64,000 nucleotides of DNA from Enterobacter quasihormaechei (GTDB taxonomy: Bacteria > Pseudomonadota > Gammaproteobacteria > Enterobacterales > Enterobacteriaceae), in contig NZ_SJON01000001.1 in assembly GCF_004331385.1 (NCBI RefSeq), positions 372,001 through 436,000 of the forward strand. The letters are read 5' to 3'. Positions 48,624 to 57,868 of the stretch are shown in pieces. The position numbers were made by a program, and so were the translations under genes. The first letter of the stretch is position 1. Each line of letters begins with the position of its first letter. The notes under the pieces are model-generated. The model worked only from the letters and a program-made list of their open reading frames with translations. It was not told the DNA's origin and ran no database searches.

Positions 48624-49916
48624 ATGAAGCAGGCATTACGTGTAGCAGTTAGTTTTTTAATGCTGTGGGCAGCTGTACTGCACGCAGAAGTACGCATTGA
48701 GATCACCCAGGGGGTGGACTCAGCGCGTCCAATCGGTGTCGTTCCGTTCCAGTGGGCAGGCCCGGGCGCTGCGCCTGAAGATATTGGCGGCATTGTTGCA
48801 GCTGACCTGCGTAACAGCGGTAAATTTAACCCGTTAGATCGTTCTCGTCTGCCGCAGCAGCCGGGTACTGCGCAGGACGTTCAGCCTGCTGCATGGTCTG
48901 CGCTGGGGATTGATGCGGTAGTTGTCGGTCAGGTTACGCCTGCACCAGACGGCGGCTATAACGTTGCGTATCAGCTGGTGGATACCGGCGGTGCGCCGGG
49001 CACCGTTCTGGCTCAAAACACCTATAAAGTGAACAAGCAGTGGCTGCGTTATGCAGGCCACACGGCGAGTGACGAAGTGTTTGAGAAGCTGACCGGGATT
49101 AAAGGTGCGTTCCGTACCCGTATCGCGTATGTTGTGCAGACCAACGGCGGCCAGTTCCCTTATGAGCTGCGCGTCTCTGACTACGATGGTTACAACCAGT
49201 TCACCGTACACCGTTCTCCGCAGCCGTTGATGTCTCCGGCATGGTCTCCAGACGGCTCCAAGCTGGCGTACGTGACCTTCGAGAGCGGCCGTTCCGCGCT
49301 GGTTATCCAGACGCTGTCTAACGGTGCCGTGCGTCAGGTTGCGTCATTCCCGCGTCACAACGGTGCGCCTGCGTTCTCTCCGGACGGGACTAAACTGGCG
49401 TTTGCCCTGTCTAAAACCGGTAGCCTGAACCTGTACGTCATGGACATTGGCTCTGGCCAGATCCGCCAGGTAACCGATGGTCGTAGCAACAACACGGAGC
49501 CAACCTGGTTCCCGGACAGCCAGAATCTGGCCTTTACGTCTGACCAGGCCGGTCGTCCACAAGTTTATAAAATGAATATCAACGGCGGAGCAGCGCAGCG
49601 CATTACCTGGGAAGGTTCTCAGAACCAGGATGCTGACGTCAGTGCCGATGGTAAAACAATGGTAATGGTCAGCACTGCGGGTGGTCAGCAGCACATTGCC
49701 AAACAAGATCTGGTAACGGGAGGCGTACAAATACTGTCGTCAACGTTCCTGGATGAAACGCCAAGTCTGGCACCTAACGGCACCATGGTAATCTACAGCT
49801 CTTCTCAGGGGATGGGATCCGTGCTGAATCTGGTTTCTACAGATGGGCGTTTCAAAGCGCGTCTTCCGGCAACTGATGGACAGGTAAAATCACCTGCCTG
49901 GTCGCCGTATCTGTAA
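48624..49916 (+). CDS. tolB: TolB periplasmic beta-propeller protein
   Basis: 430 aa. ATG codons at 48621 and 48624; the second has better spacing to AGGGAG and matches the family. Signal peptide [22 protein letters not shown]-terminal domain (about 22-165) and a six-bladed propeller with repeated [13 protein letters not shown]-type blades. Binds Pal and TolA. A 129-bp gap after tolA could hold its own promoter. Confidence 0.97.
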   Translation: MKQALRVAVSFLMLWAAVLHAEVRIEITQGVDSARPIGVVPFQWAGPGAAPEDIGGIVAADLRNSGKFNPLDRSRLPQQPGTAQDVQPAAWSALGIDAVVVGQVTPAPDGGYNVAYQLVDTGGAPGTVLAQNTYKVNKQWLRYAGHTASDEVFEKLTGIKGAFRTRIAYVVQTNGGQFPYELRVSDYDGYNQFTVHRSPQPLMSPAWSPDGSKLAYVTFESGRSALVIQTLSNGAVRQVASFPRHNGAPAFSPDGTKLAFALSKTGSLNLYVMDIGSGQIRQVTDGRSNNTEPTWFPDSQNLAFTSDQAGRPQVYKMNINGGAAQRITWEGSQNQDADVSADGKTMVMVSTAGGQQHIAKQDLVTGGVQILSSTFLDETPSLAPNGTMVIYSSSQGMGSVLNLVSTDGRFKARLPATDGQVKSPAWSPYL

Positions 49917-49926
49917 TAATAATTAA

Positions 49927-50472
<546 letters not shown>

Positions 50473-50481
50473 GAGAATTGC

Positions 50482-51270
50482 ATGAGCAGTAACTTCAGAC
50501 ATCATCTGATGAGTCTGTCGTTACTGGTTGGAATAGCGGCCCCCTGGGCCGCTTTTGCTCAGGCACCAATCAGTAGTGTCGGCTCAGGCTCGGTAGAAGA
50601 CCGGGTCACTCAGCTCGAGCGTATTTCTAACGCTCACAGTCAGCTTTTAACTCAACTCCAGCAGCAACTTTCCGACAACCAGAACGATATCGATTCCCTT
50701 CGTGGTCAGATCCAGGAGAGTCAGTATCAGCTTAATCAGGTTGTGGAGCGCCAGAAGCAAATCTTGTCGCAGATGGATAGCCTGAGCAGCGGCGGTGCGG
50801 CTGCACAGCCCGCAGCAGGCGATCAAAGCGGTGCGGCGACGCCTGCTCCAGCGGCAGATGCCTCAGCGTCGTCTGGAGCGCCTGTACAGAGCGGTGACGC
50901 GAATACGGACTATAACGCGGCCATTGCCCTGGTGCAGGACAAATCGCGCCAGGACGATGCTATCGTTGCGTTTCAGAACTTCGTGAAGAAGTACCCTGAT
51001 TCCACTTACCAGCCCAATGCGAACTACTGGCTGGGTCAGTTGAATTACAACAAGGGTAAAAAGGATGATGCGGCGTTTTATTTTGCCTCTGTGGTGAAAA
51101 ATTACCCGAAATCACCGAAAGCGCCGGATGCGATGTTTAAAGTTGGCGTGATCATGCAGGACAAAGGCGACACGGCTAAAGCCAAAGCGGTTTATCAGCA
51201 GGTGGTTGCTAAATTCCCGGGCACCGACGGCGCCAAACAAGCGCAAAAACGTTTAAGTTCGATGGGTTGA
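50482..51270 (+). CDS. cpoB: CpoB (YbgF), cell division coordinator
   Basis: 262 aa. Signal peptide ending PWAAFA, an N-terminal coiled coil (about 36-95, rich in Q; QLLTQLQQQLSDNQNDID), an Ala/Ser/Pro linker, and three C-terminal TPR repeats (YNAAIALVQDKSRQDDAIVA on). In E. coli it links Tol with PBP1B activity. Last gene of the tol-pal operon. Confidence 0.96.
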   Translation: MSSNFRHHLMSLSLLVGIAAPWAAFAQAPISSVGSGSVEDRVTQLERISNAHSQLLTQLQQQLSDNQNDIDSLRGQIQESQYQLNQVVERQKQILSQMDSLSSGGAAAQPAAGDQSGAATPAPAADASASSGAPVQSGDANTDYNAAIALVQDKSRQDDAIVAFQNFVKKYPDSTYQPNANYWLGQLNYNKGKKDDAAFYFASVVKNYPKSPKAPDAMFKVGVIMQDKGDTAKAKAVYQQVVAKFPGTDGAKQAQKRLSSMG

Positions 51271-51279
51271 TTACCGCAT

Positions 51280-51305
51280 GACCAGAAATCGCGTTATTTC
51301 TGGTC
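51280..51305. other. Hairpin after cpoB
   Basis: GACCAGAAAT-CGCG-TTATTTCTGGTC region with perfect 10-bp arms (51280-51289 and 51296-51305), 9 bp after the stop, not followed by a T tract. Confidence 0.6.
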
Positions 51306-51353
51306 GTGCAGCATGATTCCTAAGCAGTTAAGTGATCTTCATCGAAATTTTTG

Positions 51354-51381
51354 TTGCGCAGAATTCTTAAATCAGTAATAT
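51354..51381 (+). promoter_or_regulatory. Promoter of the tRNA cluster
   Basis: -35 TTGCGC (51354-51359), 16-bp spacer, -10 TAATAT (51376-51381), then a GC-rich discriminator GCCGCCG typical of stringently controlled stable-RNA promoters. First tRNA starts 50 bp downstream. Confidence 0.6.
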
Positions 51382-51431
51382 ATGCCGCCGTTGCCACGGG
51401 ATATCAAACAACGTGAAAGCAGCGCAAAAGT

Positions 51432-51507
51432 GGGTCGTTAGCTCAGTTGGTAGAGCAGTTGACTTTTAATCAATTGGTCGCAGGTTCGAATCCTGCACGA
51501 CCCACCA
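51432..51507 (+). tRNA. tRNA-Lys (UUU), copy 1
   Basis: 76 nt with full cloverleaf: acceptor GGGTCGT/ACGACCC, anticodon loop CTTTTAA (anticodon TTT), T arm GGTTCGAATCC, encoded CCA end. Identical to the other three Lys copies. Confidence 0.98.
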
Positions 51508-51534
51508 CTTAAAGCAGTTCCGGCAGTACAGAGT

Positions 51535-51610
51535 GGGTGATTAGCTCAGTTGGTAGAGCATCTCCTTTACACGGAGGGGGTCGGCGGTTCGAGCCCGTCA
51601 TCACCCACCA
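51535..51610 (+). tRNA. tRNA-Val (UAC)
   Basis: 76 nt: acceptor GGGTGAT/ATCACCC, anticodon loop TTTACAC (anticodon TAC), T arm GGTTCGAGCCC, encoded CCA. Confidence 0.97.
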
Positions 51611-51613
51611 CTC

Positions 51614-51689
51614 GGGTCGTTAGCTCAGTTGGTAGAGCAGTTGACTTTTAATCAATTGGTCGCAGGTTCGAATCCTGCACGACCCACCA
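51614..51689 (+). tRNA. tRNA-Lys (UUU), copy 2
   Basis: 76 nt, identical to copy 1. Only 3 bp separate it from the tRNA-Val gene, so the precursor must be cut between them. Confidence 0.98.
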
Positions 51690-51730
51690 ATTTTATTGGT
51701 TCCGAGTGATAATTCAGGCAACACCCGAAT

Positions 51731-51806
51731 GGGTCGTTAGCTCAGTTGGTAGAGCAGTTGACTTTTAATCAATTGGTCGCAGGTTCGAATCCTGCACGAC
51801 CCACCA
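51731..51806 (+). tRNA. tRNA-Lys (UUU), copy 3
   Basis: 76 nt, identical to copy 1, encoded CCA. Confidence 0.98.
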
Positions 51807-51837
51807 GCCTGAATAGATTTGAAGTACATCCCGTAAG

Positions 51838-51913
51838 GGGTCGTTAGCTCAGTTGGTAGAGCAGTTGACTTTTAATCAATTGGTCGCAGGTTCGAATCCT
51901 GCACGACCCACCA
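51838..51913 (+). tRNA. tRNA-Lys (UUU), copy 4
   Basis: 76 nt, identical to copy 1, encoded CCA; last intact gene of the cluster. Confidence 0.98.
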
Positions 51914-51952
51914 ATTTTAATGTCTTACTCAGATGTTAAACGTGAAGGATAA

Positions 51953-52013
51953 CGTTGCTTTAGCAACGGCCCGAAGGGCGAGGCGAAGCCGAGTCATCCT
52001 GCACGACCCACCA
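51953..52013 (+). pseudogene. tRNA-Lys 3' remnant preceded by three mini-hairpins
   Basis: ATCCTGCACGACCCACCA at 51996-52013 is identical to the last 18 nt of the tRNA-Lys genes but has no 5' part. In place of the missing body lie three back-to-back small hairpins: CGTTGC-TTTA-GCAACG (51953-51968), GCCC-GAA-GGGC (51969-51979) and GGC-GAA-GCC (51982-51990). A remnant of a deleted or recombined tRNA copy, or a duplicated attachment-like sequence. Confidence 0.75.
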
Positions 52014-52017
52014 ATGT

Positions 52018-52044
52018 AAAAAGGCGCCCTAAAGGCGCCTTTTT
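52018..52044 (+). terminator. tRNA cluster terminator
   Basis: AAAAAGGCGCC-CTAAA-GGCGCCTTTTT, 11-bp arms; the A and T runs allow action in both directions. Confidence 0.93.
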
Positions 52045-52068
52045 GCTATCTGTCGTTCCCCAGTGCTT

Positions 52069-52102
52069 TGTAGGTCGGGTAAGGCGAAGCCGCCACCCGA
52101 CA
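52069..52102. repeat. Single REP unit before nadA
   Basis: TGTAGGTCGGGTAAGGCGAA followed by its imperfect complement GCCGCCACCCGACA; one palindromic unit. Confidence 0.7.
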
Positions 52103-52153
52103 AATACTTCCGGCACCAATTCCCGATGACATTCCACCTGATATTCGCTATCT

Positions 52154-52171
52154 TGTTTAGTATACAAAACA
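52154..52171. promoter_or_regulatory. NadR-like operator before nadA
   Basis: TGTTTA-GTATAC-AAAACA, close to the NadR palindrome TGTTTA-N6-TAAACA with one arm mismatch, 74 bp before nadA. NadR repression of nadA is known in enterobacteria. The rest of the 51914-52244 gap holds the tRNA remnant, terminator and REP unit. Confidence 0.65.
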
Positions 52172-52244
52172 CCATTGCCGTCATTTTTGCTATCTACCGC
52201 AAAACAAAGGCAATATTGTTAAGCCAGTAAAACGAGAAGCCATA

Positions 52245-53288
52245 ATGAGTGTGATGTTTGATCCCGAAGCCGCAATTTATCCCTTCCCGCCGAAGCCAGC
52301 GCCGCTAAGCCGGGATGAGAAGCAGTTCTATCGTGAGAAAATTAAGCGTCTTCTTAAAGCGCGTGATGCGGTGATGGTGGCGCATTACTACACTGACCCG
52401 GAAATTCAGCAGCTGGCAGAAGAGACGGGCGGCTGTATCTCAGACTCGCTGGAGATGGCGCGTTTCGGCGCTAAACATCCTGCCTCTACGCTTCTCGTTG
52501 CGGGCGTTCGTTTTATGGGGGAAACGGCAAAAATCCTCAGCCCGGAAAAAACGGTTCTGATGCCGACGCTGAATGCCGAATGCTCCCTCGATCTCGGCTG
52601 CCCGATTGATGAGTTCACCGCCTTCTGTGATGCTCACCCTGACCGTACCGTCGTGGTCTACGCCAACACCTCCGCTGCCGTCAAAGCCCGGGCAGACTGG
52701 GTAGTGACGTCCAGTATCGCCGTTGAGCTGATTGAACATCTGGACAGCATGGGTGAAAAAATCATCTGGGCGCCCGATCGCCATCTGGGAAACTACGTGC
52801 AAAAACAGACCGGTGCGGATGTGCTGTGCTGGCAGGGTGCCTGTATCGTCCACGATGAGTTCAAGACCCAGGCGCTGACCCGGATGAGAGCCTTATACCC
52901 GCAGGCCGCGATTCTGGTGCACCCGGAATCCCCGCAGTCGATCGTCGAGATGGCGGACGCCGTCGGCTCAACCAGCCAGTTAATTAACGCGGCGAAAACG
53001 CTGCCACACAAGCAGCTCATCGTGGCGACCGATCGCGGTATCTTCTACAAAATGCAGCAGGCCGTGCCGGAAAAAGAGCTTCTTGAAGCGCCAACCGCCG
53101 GAGAAGGGGCGACCTGCCGTAGCTGCGCGCACTGCCCGTGGATGGCAATGAATGGCCTAAAAGCCATTGCGGAGGGGCTGGAGAACGGTGGCGCTGCGCA
53201 TGAGATCCACGTGGATGCTGCCCTGCGTGAAGGCGCGTTAATTCCGCTTAACCGCATGCTGGATTTTGCGGCTACACTACGTACTTAA
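52245..53288 (+). CDS. nadA: Quinolinate synthase
   Basis: 347 aa, E. coli length. Condenses iminoaspartate and dihydroxyacetone phosphate to quinolinate. [4Fe-4S] ligands are in [21 protein letters not shown] and [16 protein letters not shown]. Followed 22 bp later by pnuC in a likely operon controlled by NadR. Confidence 0.98.
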   Translation: MSVMFDPEAAIYPFPPKPAPLSRDEKQFYREKIKRLLKARDAVMVAHYYTDPEIQQLAEETGGCISDSLEMARFGAKHPASTLLVAGVRFMGETAKILSPEKTVLMPTLNAECSLDLGCPIDEFTAFCDAHPDRTVVVYANTSAAVKARADWVVTSSIAVELIEHLDSMGEKIIWAPDRHLGNYVQKQTGADVLCWQGACIVHDEFKTQALTRMRALYPQAAILVHPESPQSIVEMADAVGSTSQLINAAKTLPHKQLIVATDRGIFYKMQQAVPEKELLEAPTAGEGATCRSCAHCPWMAMNGLKAIAEGLENGGAAHEIHVDAALREGALIPLNRMLDFAATLRT

Positions 53289-53310
53289 CTTATTACGCCC
53301 CGGAGAAAAA

Positions 53311-54030
53311 ATGGATTTTTTTAGTACACAGAACATCCTGGTTCACATCCCCATCGGTGCGGGCGGCTATGACCTGTCGTGGATTGAAGCGGTAGGTACG
53401 TTGGCCGGTTTACTCTGTATCTGGCTGGCCAGCCTTGAGAAGATCAGCAACTATGCGTTCGGGCTGATTAACGTTACGCTGTTTGCGATCATCTTCTTTC
53501 AGATCCAGCTCTACGCCAGCCTGCTTCTACAGCTGTTCTTCTTCGCGGCCAACATCTACGGCTGGTATGCCTGGTCACGGCAAAACAGCCAGCAGGAGGC
53601 GGAGCTGCAAATCCGCTGGCTGCCGTTGCCAAAAGCCCTCGCCTGGCTCGCGGCCTGCGTGGTGGCTATCGGCCTGATGACCGTCTTTATCGATCCGGTA
53701 TTTGCCTTCCTGACGCGCGTGGCGGTCTCGGTGATGTCGGGGCTGGGATTGAACGTCACCCTGCCACAGCTTCAGCCGGACGCCTTCCCGTTCTGGGATT
53801 CCTGCATGATGGTGCTGTCGATTGCGGCGATGATCCTGATGACGCGTAAATACGTTGAGAACTGGCTGTTGTGGGTGGTGATAAATGTGATTAGCGTGGT
53901 GATTTTTGCCCTTCAGGGCGTTTATGCCATGTCGCTGGAGTACATGCTGCTGACCTTCATTGCTCTCAACGGCAGCCGCATGTGGATTAACAGCGCGCGT
54001 GAGCATGGCTCTCGCGCGCTTTCACGTTAA
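53311..54030 (+). CDS. pnuC: PnuC nicotinamide riboside transporter
   Basis: 239 aa, E. coli length, seven membrane helices. Conserved [11 protein letters not shown] and [20 protein letters not shown], part of the substrate-binding face. Facilitated uptake, with trapping by phosphorylation in the cytoplasm. Start at 53311 after CGGAG; the earlier ATG at 53266 lies inside nadA. Its TAA overlaps the zitB stop in the sequence TTAA. Confidence 0.97.
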   Translation: MDFFSTQNILVHIPIGAGGYDLSWIEAVGTLAGLLCIWLASLEKISNYAFGLINVTLFAIIFFQIQLYASLLLQLFFFAANIYGWYAWSRQNSQQEAELQIRWLPLPKALAWLAACVVAIGLMTVFIDPVFAFLTRVAVSVMSGLGLNVTLPQLQPDAFPFWDSCMMVLSIAAMILMTRKYVENWLLWVVINVISVVIFALQGVYAMSLEYMLLTFIALNGSRMWINSAREHGSRALSR

Positions 54031-54965
54031 TGGTAATGTGCGTGTGAGTGGCCGGACTGCGCCTCGTTAAGGTGACAGTCTGGCCCGCTGCAAGGCTGGT
54101 ACTCCATCTGGATGGTGGAGTGCGCAATCTCATAGTGATGCTCAAGGAAATGCTGAATACGTTCAAGCAGCGCGTCGTGATCGTGGGGCGGAACAACCTG
54201 AACGTGCAGCGTCATAAGCGGTTTTTCGCCAACCAGCCAGACGTGAACGTGATGAACGTTACGAACCTCAGGAATGGAGCGACTCAGGTTGCGCTTCAGT
54301 TCGCCAATATCCAGTGACGTGGGCGCGCCTTCCAGCAGCTCATTTACGCTCTCCTTCAACAGCCGCCAGGCGCTGCGCAATACCAGGCACGATACCAGCA
54401 CGGAAAGAATCGGGTCGATAGGGGTCCAGCCCGTGCCCATAATGATCAGCGCGGCCACAATCGCACCAACAGAACCCAGCAAATCACCGAGCACGTGAAG
54501 CGCCGCGGCCCGCACGTTCAGATTTTTTTCGCTGCTGCCGCGGTGCAATATCCAGAACGCCAGAATATTGGCAACCAGGCCGGCAATGGCAATCACCATC
54601 ATCGTTGTCCCGGCTACCGGTTGAGGATGCCGAAAGCGCTGAAAAGCCTCCCAGACGATGAGTATGGTAATCACCACTAAGGCAATCGCATTCACAAAGG
54701 CGGCAAGCGTGGTCAGCCTGAGCCAGCCAAACGTGTGGCGAGCATTGGGCGGGCGACGGGCAAACTGCACGGCCAGCAGCGCGAAGAGCAGCGCCGCGGC
54801 ATCGGTAAGCATGTGTCCGGCATCGGCCAGCAGCGCCAGCGAGCCGGAAATAAGACCACCGATGACCTCAATAACCATAAACGTGGCGGTGACCGCAAAT
54901 GCCAGCAGAAGCCGTTTGGCGTTTTCATCGCCGGAAGAGGGAGAATGGGAGTGGGAATGCGCCAT
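54027..54965 (-). CDS. zitB: ZitB zinc efflux protein
   Basis: 312 aa (E. coli 313). Cation diffusion facilitator: six membrane helices, His-rich N terminus ([14 protein letters not shown]) and C terminus (GHSHAHYH), zinc-site motifs [11 protein letters not shown] and [12 protein letters not shown]. Exports zinc in exchange for protons. Convergent with pnuC, sharing the TTAA stop overlap. Confidence 0.97.
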   Translation of the reverse strand: MAHSHSHSPSSGDENAKRLLLAFAVTATFMVIEVIGGLISGSLALLADAGHMLTDAAALLFALLAVQFARRPPNARHTFGWLRLTTLAAFVNAIALVVITILIVWEAFQRFRHPQPVAGTTMMVIAIAGLVANILAFWILHRGSSEKNLNVRAAALHVLGDLLGSVGAIVAALIIMGTGWTPIDPILSVLVSCLVLRSAWRLLKESVNELLEGAPTSLDIGELKRNLSRSIPEVRNVHHVHVWLVGEKPLMTLHVQVVPPHDHDALLERIQHFLEHHYEIAHSTIQMEYQPCSGPDCHLNEAQSGHSHAHYH

Positions 54966-55020
54966 GATATCTTTCCTGATTTATTATTATTTTTAGTGTA
55001 GCGTTTTTAAGTGCTTAAAT

Positions 55021-55046
55021 AAAAAAGGAGAGCATGCGCTCTCCTT
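55021..55046 (-). terminator. ybgS terminator
   Basis: AAGGAGAGC/GCTCTCCTT, 9-bp arms with a 4-base loop, followed on the minus strand by TTTTATTTA. It separates ybgS from zitB. Confidence 0.88.
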
Positions 55047-55064
55047 ATTTCTTCTTAGACAGGC

Positions 55065-55424
55065 TTACTGAGTGGTGCCGTCCGTTTTGGTATTGGCATC
55101 GCTACCCACTTTGTCATTGGGGTCCGGACATTTACCGTCTTTACACATCGAGTTTTTATGAACCTCATCGTTGGTCATGCCGTCGTGGTTCATGGTGCCG
55201 GTATTCGTACCGCCGGTGTTAGTATTGCCCGTGTTGATATTGCTGTTATCAACATTATTTGGCGCAATATTCTGTTTTGCATCCGGCGCAACCTGGCCTG
55301 CTTCGGCGGCAGCATTAGCGTCACCGTTGCTGCCGGATGAACCTGCATCGGCTGCCAGCACGCTGCCGCTTGCCAGGGTAAGGGTTGCCGTCAGGAAAAG
55401 CGTAGTCAGTTTCGTCATTTTCAT
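55065..55424 (-). CDS. ybgS: YbgS secreted/periplasmic protein of unknown function
   Basis: 119 aa from ATG 55424 (Shine-Dalgarno AGGAG 7 bp upstream); ATG 55427 is adjacent. Signal peptide [20 protein letters not shown] then SVLA. The mature part is low complexity, rich in Asn, Gly, Thr and Asp ([17 protein letters not shown]), with the conserved C-terminal [15 protein letters not shown] and DTKTDGTTQ-like end. The two Cys may form a disulfide. Role not established; homeobox-type labels in old annotations have no support. Confidence 0.88.
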   Translation of the reverse strand: MKMTKLTTLFLTATLTLASGSVLAADAGSSGSNGDANAAAEAGQVAPDAKQNIAPNNVDNSNINTGNTNTGGTNTGTMNHDGMTNDEVHKNSMCKDGKCPDPNDKVGSDANTKTDGTTQ

Positions 55425-55728
55425 CATGGTGCTCCTGTTCTTATCGTTACGCTGGATAACATTCTCCAACAGTGCATCTTGTTCAGTGGCGAAAGATCCC
55501 GGATTTCTGCGTGAGGGCAGAATGGAATCGCGTATAAATATTTAAATTCAGCTGTTACAAGTAAAAAGTTTAGGCCAGATCTCATTTTTCGCTATTTTGT
55601 GGTGAATTTTAAGCGAATTCCAGGAATTATCTGCGTGAAGTGTAAAAGCCCGTTTACACTTCAAGGCCGACAAGTTAGATTGAAAGCATTGCTTTCATTA
55701 CTAAAGATATGGCAGAGCCGGAAAGAAG
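55425..55728. promoter_or_regulatory. ybgS/aroG divergent region
   Basis: 304 bp. The aroG side contains the TyrR box and promoter listed separately and a short palindrome TGAAAGC-ATT-GCTTTCA (55681-55697) near the likely transcript start. The ybgS side shows nothing I can call with confidence. Confidence 0.5.
55637..55680 (+). promoter_or_regulatory. aroG promoter with overlapping TyrR box
   Basis: TGTAAA-AGCCCG-TTTACA (55641-55658) is a perfect TyrR box and extends to 10-bp arms with GAAG/CTTC. Its right arm TTTACA can be the -35, with a 16-bp spacer and -10 TTAGAT (55675-55680), so bound TyrR would block polymerase. TyrR repression of aroG is known. Confidence 0.8.
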
Positions 55729-56781
55729 ATGAATTATCAGAACGACGATTTACGTATTAAAGAGATCAATGAGTTATTACCTCCCGTAGCGCTCCTTGAA
55801 AAATTCCCCGCCACTGAAAATGCCGCCAACACGGTGTCTCATGCCCGCAAGGCGATCCACAAGATCCTCAAAGGTAGCGACGATCGTCTTCTGGTGGTGA
55901 TCGGGCCGTGCTCTATTCACGATCCTGCTGCGGCCAAAGAGTACGCGTCACGACTGCTCACCCTGCGTGAAGAGCTGAAGGACGAACTGGAAATCGTGAT
56001 GCGCGTCTATTTCGAAAAACCGCGTACCACCGTGGGCTGGAAAGGGCTGATCAACGATCCGCACATGGACAACAGCTTCCAGATCAACGATGGCCTGCGC
56101 ATTGCGCGTAAGCTGCTGCTGGAAATTAACGACAGCGGGCTGCCGGCGGCGGGAGAATTCCTGGATATGATCACGCCGCAGTATCTGGCTGACCTGATGA
56201 GCTGGGGCGCCATCGGCGCGCGCACCACGGAATCTCAGGTTCACCGCGAGCTGGCGTCTGGTCTCTCATGCCCGGTCGGCTTCAAAAACGGCACGGATGG
56301 CACCATCAAGGTCGCGATTGATGCCATCAATGCGGCTGGCGCGCCGCACTGCTTCCTGTCGGTGACCAAGTGGGGCCACTCGGCTATCGTGAATACCAGC
56401 GGTAACGGCGACTGCCATATCATTCTGCGCGGCGGTAAAGAGCCTAACTACAGCGCAAAACACGTGGCGGAAGTGAAGGCGGGTCTGGAGAAAGCGGGAC
56501 TGGCGCCGCAGGTGATGATCGATTTCAGCCATGCGAACTCCAGCAAACAGTTCAAAAAGCAGATGGAAGTCGGGGCGGATGTTTGTCAGCAAATCGCCAA
56601 CGGTGAACGCGCGGTGATTGGGGTGATGATCGAGAGCCATCTGGTGGAAGGCAACCAGAATCTTGAGGGCAGCGAACCGCTGGTCTACGGTAAGAGCGTG
56701 ACGGATGCCTGCATTGGCTGGGAAGATACCGATGCGATCCTGCGCCAGCTGGCGGATGCGGTAAAAGCGCGTCGCGGCTAA
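55729..56781 (+). CDS. aroG: Phe-sensitive DAHP synthase
   Basis: 350 aa, E. coli length. First step of the aromatic pathway, from phosphoenolpyruvate and erythrose 4-phosphate. Motifs GPCSIHDP, EKPRTTVGWKGLINDP, GARTTESQVHRELASG (Arg/Lys ligands) and IDFSHANSSKQ are present. The phenylalanine-site segment NDSGLPAAGEF is wild type in form, so feedback inhibition is expected. Confidence 0.98.
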   Translation: MNYQNDDLRIKEINELLPPVALLEKFPATENAANTVSHARKAIHKILKGSDDRLLVVIGPCSIHDPAAAKEYASRLLTLREELKDELEIVMRVYFEKPRTTVGWKGLINDPHMDNSFQINDGLRIARKLLLEINDSGLPAAGEFLDMITPQYLADLMSWGAIGARTTESQVHRELASGLSCPVGFKNGTDGTIKVAIDAINAAGAPHCFLSVTKWGHSAIVNTSGNGDCHIILRGGKEPNYSAKHVAEVKAGLEKAGLAPQVMIDFSHANSSKQFKKQMEVGADVCQQIANGERAVIGVMIESHLVEGNQNLEGSEPLVYGKSVTDACIGWEDTDAILRQLADAVKARRG

Positions 56782-56797
56782 GTCTGTCGCGGGCAAT

Positions 56798-56827
56798 AAA
56801 AAAGCGTGGATTGCTCCACGCTTTTTT
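56798..56827. terminator. Bidirectional terminator between aroG and gpmA
   Basis: AAAAAAGCGTGGA (56798-56810) / TCCACGCTTTTTT (56815-56827), 13-bp perfect arms with a TTGC loop; serves both convergent genes. Confidence 0.94.
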
Positions 56828-56842
56828 TATGTCCGGCGAAAA

Positions 56843-57595
56843 TTACTTCGCTTTACCCTGGTTCGCCACTGCCGCCGCTTTTGCAGCGATTTCGTCGGCG
56901 TTACCCAGATAGTAATGTTTAACAGGTTTGAAGTTCTCGTCGAACTCGTACACCAGCGGTACGCCGGTAGGGATGTTCAGCTCGAGGATCTCATCTTCAC
57001 CCATGTTGTCCAGGTATTTCACCAGCGCGCGCAGGGAGTTACCGTGAGCAGCGATAATAACGCGCTCGCCGCTTTTCAGGCGCGGCAGAATGGTTTCGTT
57101 CCAGTAAGGCACCACGCGGTCGATGGTCAGCGCCAGGCTTTCGGTCTGTGGCAGTTCAGCCTCAGTCAACTTCGCGTAGCGCGGATCGTGACCCGGGTAG
57201 CGCTCGTCATCTTTGCTCAGCTCTGGAGGCGTTACCGCGAAACCGCGACGCCACTGCTTAACCTGCTCGTCACCGTATTTCTCTGCGGTTTCCGCTTTGT
57301 TCAGACCTTGCAGCGCACCGTAGTGACGCTCGTTCAGCTTCCAGGATTTCTCAACCGGCAGCCAGGCCTGATCCAGCTCGTCCAGAACGTTCCACAGGGT
57401 ATGGATGGCACGTTTCAGCACAGAGGTGTAAGCAAAGTCAAAGGTGAAGCCTTCTTCTTTCAGCAGTTTACCTGCCGCTTTTGCTTCGCTCACGCCTTTC
57501 TCGGACAGATCAACGTCATACCAGCCGGTGAAGCGGTTTTCATTGTTCCACTGGCTTTCGCCGTGGCGCACCAGGACAAGCTTAGTATTAGCCAT
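56843..57595 (-). CDS. gpmA: 2,3-bisphosphoglycerate-dependent phosphoglycerate mutase
   Basis: 250 aa, E. coli length. Glycolytic interconversion of 3- and 2-phosphoglycerate. Histidine phosphatase fold with the phospho-His in [10 protein letters not shown] (His11), [11 protein letters not shown] and [14 protein letters not shown] (second His). A Fur-like box lies 25 bp upstream. Confidence 0.98.
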   Translation of the reverse strand: MANTKLVLVRHGESQWNNENRFTGWYDVDLSEKGVSEAKAAGKLLKEEGFTFDFAYTSVLKRAIHTLWNVLDELDQAWLPVEKSWKLNERHYGALQGLNKAETAEKYGDEQVKQWRRGFAVTPPELSKDDERYPGHDPRYAKLTEAELPQTESLALTIDRVVPYWNETILPRLKSGERVIIAAHGNSLRALVKYLDNMGEDEILELNIPTGVPLVYEFDENFKPVKHYYLGNADEIAAKAAAVANQGKAK

Positions 57596-57619
57596 TTCTT
57601 ACTCCTCAAGCATTTTGAA

Positions 57620-57634
57620 TGATAACAATTCTCA
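57620..57634. promoter_or_regulatory. Fur-like box before gpmA
   Basis: TGATAAC-A-ATTCTCA matches the 7-1-7 Fur motif TGATAAT-N-ATTATCA at 12 of 14 positions, followed by TTAT. Iron/Fur control of gpmA has been described in E. coli. Confidence 0.6.
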
Positions 57635-57768
57635 TTATATTGCCGTGACTGTGCCAGCAGCAACGCTTAACCCTAACCATAGCGAAAATAGTTCGAGAGT
57701 GTAAGATGCATGTGAATCCAGGGTTATGATTTTGTCTGCGATCGCCGCTATTTTCAGCAAGCGGAGAT

Positions 57769-57791
57769 AAAAAAGCCCTCGCGGTGAGGGC
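57769..57791 (-). terminator. gal operon terminator
   Basis: On the minus strand GCCCTC-ACCGC-GAGGGC is followed by six T residues. It lies about 80 bp after galM, beyond a BIME; a T run on the plus strand after the stem may let it act in that direction too. Confidence 0.8.
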
Positions 57792-57802
57792 CTGGCTTTT
57801 TT

Positions 57803-57868
57803 GCCGGACGGCGCTTCGCTTATCCGGCCTACATTCATAGGCCCGTGCAGGCGCAGCGCCGCCGGGCG
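57803..57868. repeat. REP/BIME element after galM
   Basis: Inverted REP units gccggacggcgcttcgctta and aggcccgtgcaggcgcagcg, ending at the galM stop codon. Confidence 0.85.

Noticed and set aside
51432-52013. Regularly repeated units resembling a CRISPR array
   Set aside because: The repeats are tRNA genes with full cloverleaves and CCA ends; spacers are of unequal length.
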